In this document: positions 46,450 through 57,607 of the stretch, piece by piece
How positions within the stretch are numbered: the stretch's first letter is position 1
How the letters are laid out: each line of letters starts with the position of its first letter
Origin: Hemibagrus wyckioides
Taxonomy: Eukaryota; Chordata; Actinopteri; Siluriformes; Bagridae
NCBI RefSeq assembly: GCF_019097595.1
Contig: NC_080718.1
Coordinates: 13,176,657 to 13,240,656, forward strand
Length of the DNA: 64,000 nt
Direction: 5' to 3'
The notes under the pieces: generated by a model
What the model was told of the DNA's origin: nothing
The model's database searches: none
The model's input: the letters and a program-made list of their open reading frames with translations, nothing else
Translations under genes and position numbers: made by a program

Positions 46450-48325
46450 ATGTGTCCAGTGCGGGAACACATTTAGACTAAATGCACTAATATACAATAG
46501 GTTGTTTAGTTTGGTTGAAATATTGACAGAACTTTGCTTCAAAACATTAAAGAGTGATCCTTTTTTTTTTTTTTTAACTGTGTACAGACCGGCACTTCAA
46601 GACAATTTTTTTACTTTAACTTTGAGTTCACTTTTTCCTGACAGTGGTATCCCTAAAGTCTGGGATTTCTCCTAGTTTTTTTGGCTTCAGTGTGCTGAAT
46701 TTCAATAAACACTCCAAAGTGACCTGGCAGGACAAACCTGCACTCAGCATAATAAGTCCATGTTAGGATTAATGAGCTACCCACAGCATTATTTGTTATG
46801 TTATATATCTTATTGATTGCATTGTCTTTGATCTTTGCATGGACTCGCTCACTCTCTGGGTCCATACCTTCATCGAAGACACAGAAGGTTGAGTAGTTAT
46901 CACCTGCAGACCACAGACCAGCCTGGCCTCCAGGGTACATGTATCACACATTTATTGGTCATTACATTAAGGGTGTTTTTCAAGGAGCAATGAAAGTGGA
47001 GAGTGTGTATGATTAATCGTGCTTTTGCCTGTGGCTCATGCTTCTTCTTCTTCTTCTTGTTTCAGCTTCTTAACTGTCATCGGAAAGCCAGCTTTGCCTT
47101 GTTGTATTGTTCAGTATGAGAGTGGATATGTTGGTGGTCTAAAAGGTAGAACAGAAATCCATTTAAATGCAGAGAGAGTGAGAAAGAGACAAAAATCTTT
47201 GATAGACTCCAGCAGCAGTCTTCTGTCAGATATAGAATGCAGTCCACTGGCTGCTTGTGGCTTACTTTCGTGTCTTGGTCAGTGCAATTGGAAGTGACAT
47301 AGCTTAAACAGGAACTGTCAAACAATTAAACACTGTAAACAGCCCAGATGAGCACTTGATGAATTCGGCTGTCTAAATCAATTTGCCAAAAGAAAATGAG
47401 CATTCGAGATGTGGGTCTGTGCAATTCTCAGCAAATTAGCAGCACAAACCATTTTTCTCTCTTTATGACTATGCCTAAATGGTAGCTTTAAAGCAATCCC
47501 TTCATAGCAGTGGGAAAGCATATTGTTGGAGCTGAAATCTAGATGGTGGGGAACAATGATATATTTAACACAACATTAAGACTGAACAGTCACAATTGAA
47601 AAGAAAAGCCATGTAATAAAAACAAAGTCACAATATAAGGCTCTTAAAAGAAAGTTAAAAAAGAAACACCTGGAGAAAAGAAACTAGGAATAATCACATG
47701 CTTTTAGTTTTTGTATGGTTTTGAATGGATCTCTAACAAGCATCGCATAATGCAGTGTGACAACTGACCTATAGAACAGAACCTGTTAATTCTTTAATGA
47801 ACAATTAATACAGCAATTATTTGAAAAAATATCACTTTGTACTTTTTAAATAAGACTCAGCACAGACACATCATAAACCCAATGCTGTATCAAAAGGTGT
47901 GTATCAGACTGTGCAGATAATACAGCAAATTTCTAAAAACTCCTTGCCTCGTTGCGGTTACTCTTTCAGGAATTCACTTATAAATAGAATCTGTTGGAAA
48001 ACAGAAAATCAGTCCTGACCCCAACCAATTGACTTCCTTCACAAAGCAAAACAAAATTTCTTCTGATGTCTGAAGCATCCAGTGACTGCAGCCACAATAA
48101 AGGCAATACAGTATAACCCTCAGACCCAGGCCACCCCAGTCATAAAATACTAACCACGAGAACTAAAAACAGCAGAGCTGGAAACAATGTAGAGTCTATT
48201 GCTTAAGGGAAACTACTGATTCTTTGGAGAAAATCTTCTTCAGAAGAACTATTACACACCTGAAAATCGACTTACTATAGCAAGTTATATATTGGCTCAC
48301 AGTTGCAGGACACCTGCTTTGAGCT
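46450..48325. other. Intergenic DNA, no firm gene
   Basis: T-run at 46560-46575 and a (CTT)n run at 47040-47057. The minus-strand frame at 46653-46940 (95 codons) has ordinary amino-acid composition and a donor-like GAAG/GTATGG near 46866-46875, but no family is recognised. It also contains TCF/POU-like words (CTTTGATCTTTGCATGG). It is either chance, a CNE or an unrecognised exon. Confidence 0.35.
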
Positions 48326-48334
48326 CAGGTTATT

Positions 48335-48430
48335 GTGTGTGTGTGTGTGTGTGTGCTTTCCTCCTCCCACCTTGCAAAAACCTGCTGGTCAGGATAAAGT
48401 GGACACTCTAGATGGATGAATAAAAGTTAT
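48335..48430 (+). repeat. SINE tail fragment with (GT)n
   Basis: A GT run (48335-48355), a degraded CTCCTCCCACC segment, then GGTCAGGATAAAGTGGACAC and GATGGATGAATAAA, which follow the end of the local SINE tail. Confidence 0.6.
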
Positions 48431-48434
48431 ATAC

Positions 48435-49065
48435 ATTACAGTACTACAGTCATCAATATTAGCATTCCCAAATAAAATGCATCATATTTGAATCCAAGTT
48501 TCTTGGATATGGTTAATGTTTATTCCTTTGGCTAAATATATACACTTCACTACTCTGCAAAGTGTAACTGGAACTGATGTCTTTTTCATTTTGCCACATT
48601 AAGTTGAAAAATTAATGAAAATGTAGTGTTATGCAAGCCGCCTGTCATGCCTGCAATAGTAATTCACAGTCAGACTTTTCAAGTCCAATTTGGTGGGAGT
48701 TTACAGATCCATACCACCTATAAAATCATGGATATGTCATACATCATCATGTCTCAAAAACAAGTCAGGTTTGAGAAGCTAGAGAGATTAGCAGAGTACA
48801 ATGAATGTATAGAGCTGGCAAATAAACCACAGGAGTGAGAGACGAATCTACCATTCTACAGTATTAGAAGCAACAAATGTATTTAAGAGTAGCATGAAGC
48901 TTCTTCCATGCTTTTTCCAGGCAGCATATCCTTGTTAAGGAATTTGTAGCTATGGATTTACATAGCCATCTAACATTAGCTGGTGTAATCAGACATGAGA
49001 CACATGATTACTATGTTTACATGCAGATTTTTTCATAGTCGGAATATGAATCTATTCCAACTGCA
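48435..49065. other. AT-rich intergenic DNA
   Basis: The frame at 48626-48838 has no recognised features. Nothing else seen. Confidence 0.4.
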
Positions 49066-49071
49066 AATTTC

Positions 49072-49345
49072 ACTTCAATTCAATTCAATTTATTTTGTAT
49101 AGCGCTTTTAACAAAGAGCATTGTCTCAAAGCAGCTTTACATGAAAAACAACATAAGAAAACAACAAACATATAAACAGACAAACAGACAGACAGTCCTA
49201 GATGTTATCCCAAGTGAGCAAGCCTGAGGTGACTGAGGCGACTGTGGCAAGGAAAAACTCCCTTAGGTGGTATAAGGAAGAAACCTTGAGAGCAACCAGA
49301 CTCAAAAGGGAACCCATCCTCATTTGGGTGACCATTGTGTGATGC
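49072..49345 (+). repeat. Dispersed repeat, unclassified (copy 2)
   Basis: Begins with CAATTCAATTTATTTTGTAT and runs through TAGCGCTTTTAACAAAGAGC, TCTCAAAGCAGCTTTACATG, AAGGAAAAACTCCCTTAGG and GAAGAAACCTTGAGAGCAAC to GGGAACCCATCCTCATTTGG. The family is abundant in fish genomes. The copy at 44937 shares its second half. Confidence 0.75.
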
Positions 49346-49639
49346 CGATACAGTATGTGTATAATGTTATGTAAATCAATAAGGATTTCAGATAAACAGT
49401 TTAAACAGTATGTATATGGATATCCTGGTCAGTCTGTAGATGATCATTTATTTATTGGCATAATGCATTTTCTCATTTTTAATATTACCAACATTAGAAG
49501 TCATTGTATGGAAATAAGTTCTTCTCTTTTTTTAAAAAAAACAAGAGTATTTCTCTTATTTAAAACAAATATCAAACTTACTGAGGATAGCTCACATCCT
49601 GCATCTGCATTTACATTGTTGCTTAATTAAGTCCTCATC

Positions 49640-49795
49640 ATTTCCAAATTCATCTTAAAATTTTATGTCACATACACAAGCATTCAGTATGAGATGTAGT
49701 GAAATGCTTTTCAACTCTCCATGAAGAACAGTACAAATTAGAATAAAAAGACTAGAATAAGAATTAAAACATACTAAGAATAGAATTTCAATTTA
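49640..49795. repeat. Dispersed repeat, unclassified
   Basis: TATGTCACATACACAAGCAT, TCAGTATGAGATGTAGTGAA and ATGCTTTTCAACTCTCCATG resemble a repeat frequently met in fish intergenic DNA. Orientation and class are unknown to me. Confidence 0.4.
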
Positions 49796-49814
49796 AAAAT
49801 GACAGTAAAAGCTA

Positions 49815-49960
49815 CATTTACAGCATTTGGCAGATAGCCTTATCCAAGCAACTTAGCGACTTACATACAGCTTATTTTACACAGCTGAGCAGTTTTTGAG
49901 TTTCTGAGAGGTTTTGCTCAGGGATCAGGGGTAGCAGCTTGGCAGTGGTGACCTTTTGAT
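49815..49960 (+). repeat. Dispersed repeat, same family as 34790
   Basis: TTACAGCATTTGGCAGATAG, CCTTATCCAAGCAACTTAGC and GACTTACATACAGC form the start of this common repeat. GCTCAGGGATCAGGGGTAGC then continues into the part shared with 34790-34930. Confidence 0.7.
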
Positions 49961-49964
49961 CCAT

Positions 49965-50935
49965 AGTACAGCATGTAATGTGTAAATGTACCTAGCTTGT
50001 TGACTTGCTGATTAGATAAGCTAGCTAATACACAGTGTAATGTGCAATAACTGCTAGCTAATTGAATAAAAAGAATTCTACCACCCTCCAAATGCCACTT
50101 CAAGCCCTCTGTACTGAGGCTTTGACTTGGATATGCTCCTTATATGTGTATTAACTTGTTTGTTATTGTGAAAAATAAAAGACAGTCTGAATATCACTAC
50201 AAAGAAATCCAACATAACTGTTGAGTAAATGAACACTGAATCTTGGCCCATTTTGTAGAATGCATTATTGGCTTCTTTTCAACATGAAAGTAAACTGACA
50301 CTCAAACTTAGGCAGCTGTCACCTCTTTTATTTACCAGGCCTGTTGAACATCCGAGAACCGACATTTGATCTCTCGACAGCCAATTTCACTTGAGCAGAT
50401 ATCGTTAATCTCAGAAAACCATTTCTTCCTGACAAGATAGGCAGTGGATGACAAAAGCAGTAGCATACATAAGCCCCAAGAGCGAATCCTGCTGTGGAGA
50501 TTATCCAGAGATCATAACAGTTGCATCCTGTTAACTGAACTGGGTGTCAGACCAATGAATGTCTTAAAAGTAATCCAGTAATCTCTCTTGGATGGTTGGC
50601 ATTTATTGCATGATTTGATCTTCATCATCCTTCATCCTCGGGATCAACACAAAGGCACGTTTGGGCTGAGTGTAAGTGGCAGTGGTTAGATTGTGCTCTA
50701 TGGCTAAAGGGCTAAAGGGGCAGTATTATTCCTGCTACTTCGAAGGTTCAAGATAGAATATACTTAATTATGTACACAGTGTTTGTACACAGAATGTACC
50801 TTTCAAATATACACAGTACAGTAAGGGTGTGTGATATTGAAAAAATATCCCAAGGATTTTTGTCAATAAGTTTGTATCTTTCACATTTTGCATCTAAAGT
50901 ATTCAAAAGTTCTTCAATTCAAAAGTTCTTCAATT
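49965..50935. other. Intergenic DNA
   Basis: No gene seen. A tandem CAATTCAAAAGTTCTT word pair lies near 50905-50945. Weak tRNA-like boxes (AGTGGCAGTGGTTAG and GGTTCAAG, about 50675-50755) were noted but do not make a tRNA. Confidence 0.4.
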
Positions 50936-50940
50936 CAATT

Positions 50941-51310
50941 CAAAATTTCAAAACATCTCTCTCAACCGCTTGAATTGCCTTTTGCAATGTAATTGGTGAT
51001 GGCGTTTGTTATGCCTTACCATCTGTTGCTTTTCTTGTCGTACAGCACTGTTTTTGCAGAACGATTTCGCTAAAGTTTGCTGAGTGTGTTTTTCTGCTGG
51101 CTGGTTTAAGCATGTCATGGACAGCCGACTTTTAAAGCTTTTCATATTCTTCAGATTCTGTGTGGTGGTAAGCTGGCAGATGGTGAAACAAGTTAGTTGC
51201 TGAATTGTTTTTAACAGCAACCGATTTCCAACATAGTTTGCAAACTGCCATCTTTTGAGCAACATCCGTCTATTCAAAGCCAAACCACCTACTTGCGAAT
51301 GAGGATGACC
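50941..51310 (-). pseudogene. hAT transposase relic with BED zinc finger
   Basis: On the minus strand a BED-type zinc finger is readable: AVCKLCWK (C-x2-C) followed by TNLFHHLPAYHH (the histidine half) and EEYEKL, about 51260-51140, then a stop. Further downstream, in other frames, TQQTLAKSF, YDKKSNRW and ITNAITNYIAKG match the segment after the BED finger in hAT transposases and their ZBED relatives. At least two frame changes and several stops separate these blocks, so no protein is made. The 121-codon open frame here mixes one true and several false frames. The catalytic core and dimerisation region are absent. Confidence 0.75.
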
Positions 51311-51314
51311 CACG

Positions 51315-51645
51315 TATAAGAATTAAATCTAACGATGTAGATTGTGAGGGTTGTGCTGTTTGCATTTTGTCTTCTGACTCATTTTTAACTTCAGTCATGC
51401 ATGTTTTTGGAAACTATTCTAGCTTAACTTGCACAATACATTCTAATAGGCTACATCATGCAGTTGAAAGTGTGCACTCTGAATGTGCATGTGTAGTAGT
51501 CGCTCCTACCAAGCATGGGCACTTGAGGCACTTTTTTGATGGTTGTTTTGGAAAGTGAGTGACATACTTGATAATGTCAATTCACATGTTGTTAAAACAA
51601 CAATTAAGATATTACAATAGACTATACATCTCGTAATTTCCTACA
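51315..51645. other. Intergenic DNA
   Basis: Nothing recognised; the frame at 51367-51558 is unsupported. Confidence 0.4.
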
Positions 51646-51648
51646 GTC

Positions 51649-51757
<109 letters not shown>

Positions 51758-51759
51758 TT

Positions 51760-52570
51760 ATATCCATCACTGATATATAGCTGGTTATATATAGTTTGAG
51801 CTTTCTGTCCAACCGATCTCCACCACTTCCACCCCTCCACCACAACCACTACCCCAAATCAACTGCTCCAGACATTCCCTCCAGCAGTGTGGGGTTAGGG
51901 TCCAAGCTTCCATTAGCCTGCTAAAATGTGGACTAGATTTGCTTGTAACTTGGTTAATACTGTCCCATGCCTCCCTAGAACACAGGACGGCTGACAGTTA
52001 CAAATGATGTCTGTGGTGGTAATCTCAAGCGCCCGTAGCCTCAGGGCCAGGGGACAGCTCCTAAAGACTAAGCAGTGCCATCCTGTGGGGCCATACTGGG
52101 GTTAGGCCTTCGACAGGTTGACTGATTAATACAATGATGGACTGTCCTGCTGGCCTGGATGGTACTGCAGAGACCACACTAGACCTGACTTTACAAGCTT
52201 GTACAGTACTGCAGAAACTGTGATGGAGTCTGCCTAGAAACTAGTAGCCAGAGTTACTTAGAAACTTGAAATCCATTCAAACCCTTGTAACTAACAAAAA
52301 ACTGCCACAAAGACTATAGAATATATATATATATATATAGAACATAGAATATAATACAGTTTAAATTAGCAGGTGGAGAACCTGCTAAAAAATGTAAGGT
52401 CTTAAAATTAAAAAAGGGAACCTGGCAGAAGGTGGAGGACACCCTGGGGAGAATGCCAAAAATTTGGTATACTATAACCATACATATATAGGTTTATAGA
52501 GTAATTGCATGCATAATTAATTTTTATATACTTTTGTTGCTCAATTTTTTTAAAGGGTGACACAAAATCC
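51760..52570. other. Intergenic DNA, nothing firm
   Basis: 52130-52230 contains GGTACTGCAGAGACC (about 52169-52183) and AGTACTGCAGAAACT (about 52205-52219), an imperfect direct repeat. An (AT)n run lies at 52320-52339. No family recognised. Confidence 0.4.
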
Positions 52571-52575
52571 AGAAG

Positions 52576-52610
52576 TATTATTATTATTGTTGTTATTATT
52601 ATTATTATTC

Positions 52611-52645
<35 letters not shown>
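52576..52645. repeat. (ATT)n microsatellite
   Basis: About 23 ATT units with two substitutions. Open frames rich in one residue on both strands derive from it. Confidence 0.95.
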
Positions 52646-52646
<1 letters not shown>

Positions 52647-52649
52647 TCC

Positions 52650-53335
52650 AATTGTATACCAAATTTTACAAAAGGGAGAAAAAGTAAGCGTGTATCTTTT
52701 CTAACAATTTTCGCGGAACATATCTGTTCTGAACAGATGGTGATGGTGATATACTGCCCACAATTAGCAAGCACATGGATAAGATCACCCTATTTCTGCA
52801 AAGTAAAACTGACATATTTTGTGGTTATCTGCCAAACTCTGACATGAATCTGGAGGAGGAATAGACTTGGCAGAGACAAACATGGCAGTGGCACGCTTCT
52901 GTCTGTGGATTCTACAGTTTGTATATTAGTTTGTACTACGATTTCTGTTGGGAAATTTGGTGTAGCTCCAAAAAAGCCCAGTGGCACCAGGACGTCTGCT
53001 ATCCTATCTTGCAGAAGGACTGGATGAATAAGCATCTGTTTTTATGTTTCACTTAGATTTAGTGTCTTCACTCCATTATCTGTTTGACTGCACCATGCAC
53101 AGAGCTAAATGTTCAATTTGAATTGACACATTTATGGACCCATGAATCAATTTTTAAACATCAGGAATAATTCATGTCCCCCTTACCCCTTTTTGATGAA
53201 TGTAAGATGTGACTCGTGTCCGACGCAAGCTAAACAAATTTCAACAGAGCAAAGAAGTGACTGTCTAAACCAAACAGAAAATTCTAGACTTATTTCAGTG
53301 CTTGATACTTTCCTGTAAGTAAAATCAGTGGGATG
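52650..53335. other. Intergenic DNA
   Basis: Nothing recognised; the frame at 52790-53035 (minus) is unsupported. Confidence 0.4.
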
Positions 53336-53339
53336 CAGC

Positions 53340-54070
53340 TGCTTCATTGCAATTTACACTTTGCTCAGATGGCTCGGCTCCCATTTTGAGCTGATTTAGA
53401 GGCAGCTTATTCTTGCCAAATCTTATCCCTAATCAACTTGTAAAAGGAACCTCGCAACTGGTCTCAGATAAAGCATAAAACTGAAAGTGCACCTGCTCCA
53501 GGTGATTTGACAGCTGCTGGTGTCCCACTGTTCAGAAAAGCTCCCCATGTGAGCTAGGTGCTGTGTGATACAGAAAGAGAGAGGAGGAAAAATGAAGCGA
53601 ATGGAACTCCCCCTCCAATTGTTCTTGACACACGACATACAACACTTTCTATGGACCTAAGCCTACAGCCGGGCTGGGGAAGGAGGGTGGCCACCACAAG
53701 GAGTCTTTTATCTCTAGTTAATGATTGGACAAACAAGCCTAGCCTTCGAAGTCCCCTTTTCTGTCGGGGCTGTTGTCCCTGGAGGTCGCAGTGCAGCTTT
53801 CTAATAAGCATCTCCTCACAAAAGCTTAGTATTTGGTCGCCTAGTGGAGGCCCGCCACGTCCCAGAGAAAAGGAGCACATGGGGTACGGTGTGAGGAGGA
53901 GGGGTGGAGGGATTTAACTCTGTCAGATACCAAGAGGAACAGATGGAGCATGATAAATCCTGAAAGGGAGGCATTACCTGCCCATGTCACCAAGCAACCA
54001 CAATTATCACAGAGCTTTGGGTTCATTGTCAATCAGAGTGGCACTTAAAGGGAAGCAGCAGCTGGGGCAG
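53340..54070. promoter_or_regulatory. Candidate CNE block with E-box cluster
   Basis: Long non-repetitive, GC-balanced stretch. CACCTG (53490-53495) and CAGGTG (53499-53504) form a near-palindromic E-box pair, followed by TGACAGCTG (53508-53516), a TGACAG (MEIS/TGIF-type) core fused to a third E-box. Frames are open on both strands at 53554-53917 with no recognised domains, which points to composition rather than coding. Confidence 0.35.
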
Positions 54071-54074
54071 ATGG

Positions 54075-54895
54075 TGGGGATCCAACAGGGCTGGGGAACC
54101 AGGACAGGGGCCAACCCTCAGGCTCTGCTCTCTCTCACACTACTTAACTGCATCTACAAGCAGGGAACTCTGAGACAGAGAGAGAGAGAGTTCGTTCTGA
54201 GAACTGACTGAGTGATTGGCTGTTGCAGTATCATTTACCATATTCAAATGAGAGTCTTCAGTGACACTTGACATATTCACAAGTATCATTTACATTCCAT
54301 AATTATTTTTTTTAATCATACAAGTTCACCCATCCTCCATGATAAGAAAATTAATGCTTCTTTTCGTTTTGTTTTTGCAGATATAAAGTAATGTACATGT
54401 TTTTTACCATTTTAGTTGCTAATATGCTAATTGTGTCATCATAATTCTAATTGCTTCTTGCTGAGAAAGAAAGAATTATCTAACATACACAGGAACAATG
54501 CACTTGAAGCTGAATTACTTTTTATTTCTTTTATATTTGCCAATTCCAAGACACCATGAAATCTCAAGATTATAAGGATGGGCAGAAGTTGTATGAAATT
54601 ATGTTTATTATATACTTAATAAAATGAACTTAACATCCACCACATCAACTTTGTTTGTTCAAGAGATCAGGTTGTCCCAGTGGATAATGAGCCAAGTATT
54701 TGTACTGCTCATCTGTTATTAAGATTAAACTTATATTTTTTTTTTCATCTGCACCTAAGACCATGCAACTAAGGGTCTGAGCCAGTCAAGGACATCCCTC
54801 TGCTGATTTTGGCCCTTAGTTTCTAGGCAGACTCCCTCCTCTCTGTCCCTCTGCCAAAGCAACACCAGTGGGCTTCACTTCTAGCAATGGCTACA
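54075..54895. other. Intergenic DNA
   Basis: Short AG run at 54176-54190, AT-rich part 54230-54750. No gene recognised. Confidence 0.4.
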
Positions 54896-54899
54896 ATTC

Positions 54900-55510
54900 A
54901 TCACGGGGCAGGGGGTGTCGAGGGGGCTGTGTCTCCCCTCCTCTCTTCTCTCACGCCTCGTGGAGCAACGTAGCCCAGACCCCTCACCTCTCTGCTACAC
55001 TCCACGCCTCTCCACAATAGCCCAGCCTTCATTATGAAGGCATGTCTCTGGGCCACTCTCCCCACTGAGGAGCCATTCCTCCTACTTTGTTCCGCCACTC
55101 TCGGCCCTCATGTCTGGGAGCAGCTGATAGCGAGGTCAGGTCCATCAAGCCCATCCATCTGCGGGGATGAGGGGCCCAGTGTGAACGGGGCAGAGCAGAG
55201 CTCTGCATTCAGCAACAATAGCCATTAACAATGCCAACAGAGCTCCAGCAAGGCCACAAACTGGGAGGTGTGTGGATACGGAAAAGGCGAAGGAGCCTGT
55301 CACTAGGCAGACTTGAAGATTACACCAATCTGATAGGTTTGTGAGGCCAGGCAGCGTTTGCCAGACATGTTGCTGGGTGTTAAGTGAGGACTCTAGAGTC
55401 TCATAGGGTTATTGATTTTTCTGGTGGTGTTTGCTGCCAGCAGGGTAACGTTATGCAAATGAACAGAGCTCCAGGAAGGTCTGCGTCTAAAGCACCAGGC
55501 TAGGCAGAAA
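54900..55510. promoter_or_regulatory. Candidate CNE block, GC-richer
   Basis: Non-repetitive with raised GC content. It holds an exact octamer ATGCAAAT (55453-55460) and CAATAGCCATTAACAATGCC. Opposed short frames (54901-55098 minus, 55034-55228 plus) are unsupported. Called on texture and motifs. Confidence 0.3.
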
Positions 55511-55514
55511 GCCA

Positions 55515-57050
55515 AGGGGGCTTCAGAGTGCTTACATTTTATTTGCCTATGAAAAGTCTCATTAAATCAATGCCAACTCAAAGAAGGTTAGTCACATATA
55601 AACTGTTGTAGGCAATTGGCTTTAGGACTAGAATGTGCTGGAGTCAGTACCTCTATATAATGGGACTGGCACACCTTGGCTAACACTGTGGCCTCATGCA
55701 GATGGTGTTTGTATATTACAGATTCGCATACACTGAGACATTTTTTTTAATAAAACACATACTTGAGTTATCAGGCAAAAACAGTCTTTTTAAAACTTGA
55801 ATCACCAGTGTCTTGTTGTTGTGTGTCTGATTCCCTGTTTTGCATTTAAAGAAAATCCCAGCACTCCAGAGGTTTTGTACTGGGATCGTGTTGTTTCACA
55901 TGTTAGAGGTGGGGAAATGGCCGATATTTGGATTTACCATCTAGAGGTCCACAGCAGGAAACACAAAAGAGTACACTCACACACATGCAATTTAATTGGC
56001 AGACACATACAGACACACTTGCATTTGCTTATGTGTTACTTACTCTCTGTCTCTGTCCTGCACATGGTACACACACACGAATGCCCACTGAGAGGGCTGA
56101 TAATGCAGCAGACAGTTGAATAGTGGAGTCGGTTCCCCATTATGCGCACAACACTCCAGTCATTTGCATATGAAAGCGACAGTGGCTGAGTGTTTAATGT
56201 GTCATTTTGAACGGATGGAGGCTGACTTCTCCCTCGTAGATTTCTCGCTGTTTTCTTACTGATCTGTTGTGGTTTGTCGAAGACTGGTCTTCAATGCATC
56301 TAACAAGTGAAGCTTTCTTTAAGAAAAAAATACACAAAATGTCACAATTCAATGTAAAGAATATTGGGGTTTTTTTAATTATATTTTCATATTATCCCAG
56401 ATTTTCAGTGTTCTAATAACATTTGAATCTACAATTGTTTAATATATCAGGTTTTATGTCCATTTTGCTGCAAATTCTTGTTTAACACTAACAAACATTG
56501 CTACAACGTTGATGCATCATTTGTAGGCATATGAACATTTCACCAATATTAATTTGTTGTAATTGGGGATGTTCTAATAAAAACACAGCATTCTGAGAAA
56601 CTGTTATTACAGCAGATGTTTTTAGAACATTGCAGGAATGTTATTTGTCTAATATTTGACCTAGTCTTCTTAGAATTTGTTAAATATTTAACGGAATTCT
56701 GAATCACTCTGGAGGATGAGCACAAAGCTATAAATAAAGAGGCTTTATTCTACTACTAGCATGGTTACTCAACATTTTCATATTACAGCTAAAGACTCGT
56801 TACTATAACATTCTAATAGCAGCCTTATCACAATTCGCTCTCTTTGTTTCCCAGTTTAATTCAAGTTCCTTTTGTTTTTAGGCACATCACAACATCTGCA
56901 AATAAGCAACACATTATTAAAGTCAGTAGTGTGATACTGAAGTGCTTGTGAGAGTCGAGTTGAGTACAGATAGAGAAGCAGTGAGTGGTGATGGAGAGGT
57001 CCTATCAGAAGAATATTGCCTGAATGGTAATTGACAGCCTAAGTGGGTCA
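55515..57050. other. Intergenic DNA with octamer
   Basis: An exact octamer ATTTGCAT lies at 56162-56169. The 108-codon frame at 55797-56123 shows no recognised domain. The part from 56310 to 56900 is AT-rich. Confidence 0.4.
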
Positions 57051-57054
57051 GTAG

Positions 57055-57370
57055 TGAGGCCAACCCCTTTTAATTTATATTCGGAGGCACTCCATGCATA
57101 TTCATGAGCTCCTGCTGTTTTGTCTATCATAGAGCATCACGCTTAATGTGTAATTGTACATGGAAACCGGAGAGCCGTCTGAGTGGTCAGACAATTCAAA
57201 TGGCATTTTATTATTTCATTAATTCCAATTTGAATGTGGGAGAAAATAGGCACTTCGGGCAAATGGGAATAATGAGACTGATGTTCAGCATTAGTGAGCC
57301 TGGAACATGCACTGACCGCACAATTAGGTGGCCACATCTGTGTGAACAAATCATGTCACAGCTTCTGTGA
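57055..57370. promoter_or_regulatory. Strong candidate CNE
   Basis: About 315 non-repetitive bases with CCATGCATATTCATGAGC, TTAATGTGTAATTGTACATG, TTATTATTTCATTAATTCC and CACAATTAGGTGGCC. The dense, evenly spread AT-rich cores embedded in balanced sequence, with no coding constraint or repeat homology, are typical of deeply conserved vertebrate enhancers. Frames open on both strands (57104-57370 plus, 57143-57349 and 57211-57501 minus) lack recognised domains. Confidence 0.4.
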
Positions 57371-57607
57371 CTTTTTGGAAAACCTGTAAGTGCTGCACAG
57401 ACCTCAGTGAACCTTGATTTAAGCCTTACTCTACAATCAGATTTTGAGGACGAGAAATGGCTGCCATTACATTGTAGGGAATCATATAACCATAAAGGCA
57501 AAAATCCAAAACTGGCTCACAGGCTTCGATGTGCAATGACATCATTCAAAAAAATTCCCGGTGTTAGAGTTAATGGAAATGAGCAGTGCTATAATAACAC
57601 CCAAGTT

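Noticed and set aside
46653..46940. Possible exon on the minus strand (95 codons, donor-like GAAG/GTATGG inside)
   Set aside because: The composition looks protein-like but I recognise no family, the donor lies inside rather than at the end of the frame, and no convincing acceptor precedes it. Conservation data would be needed.
50675..50755. Possible tRNA gene (A-box and B-box-like words)
   Set aside because: The stems do not pair into a cloverleaf; at best a degraded SINE head.
52205..52224. Resemblance to a miR-101-like word (TACAGTACTG...)
   Set aside because: The match breaks after ten bases, a similar word lies 36 bases upstream as a direct repeat, and no hairpin of miRNA form was found.
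53554..53917. Opposed long frames on both strands (108 and 119 codons)
   Set aside because: Openness on both strands reflects few AT-rich stop codons in a GC-balanced stretch; no domain was seen in either.
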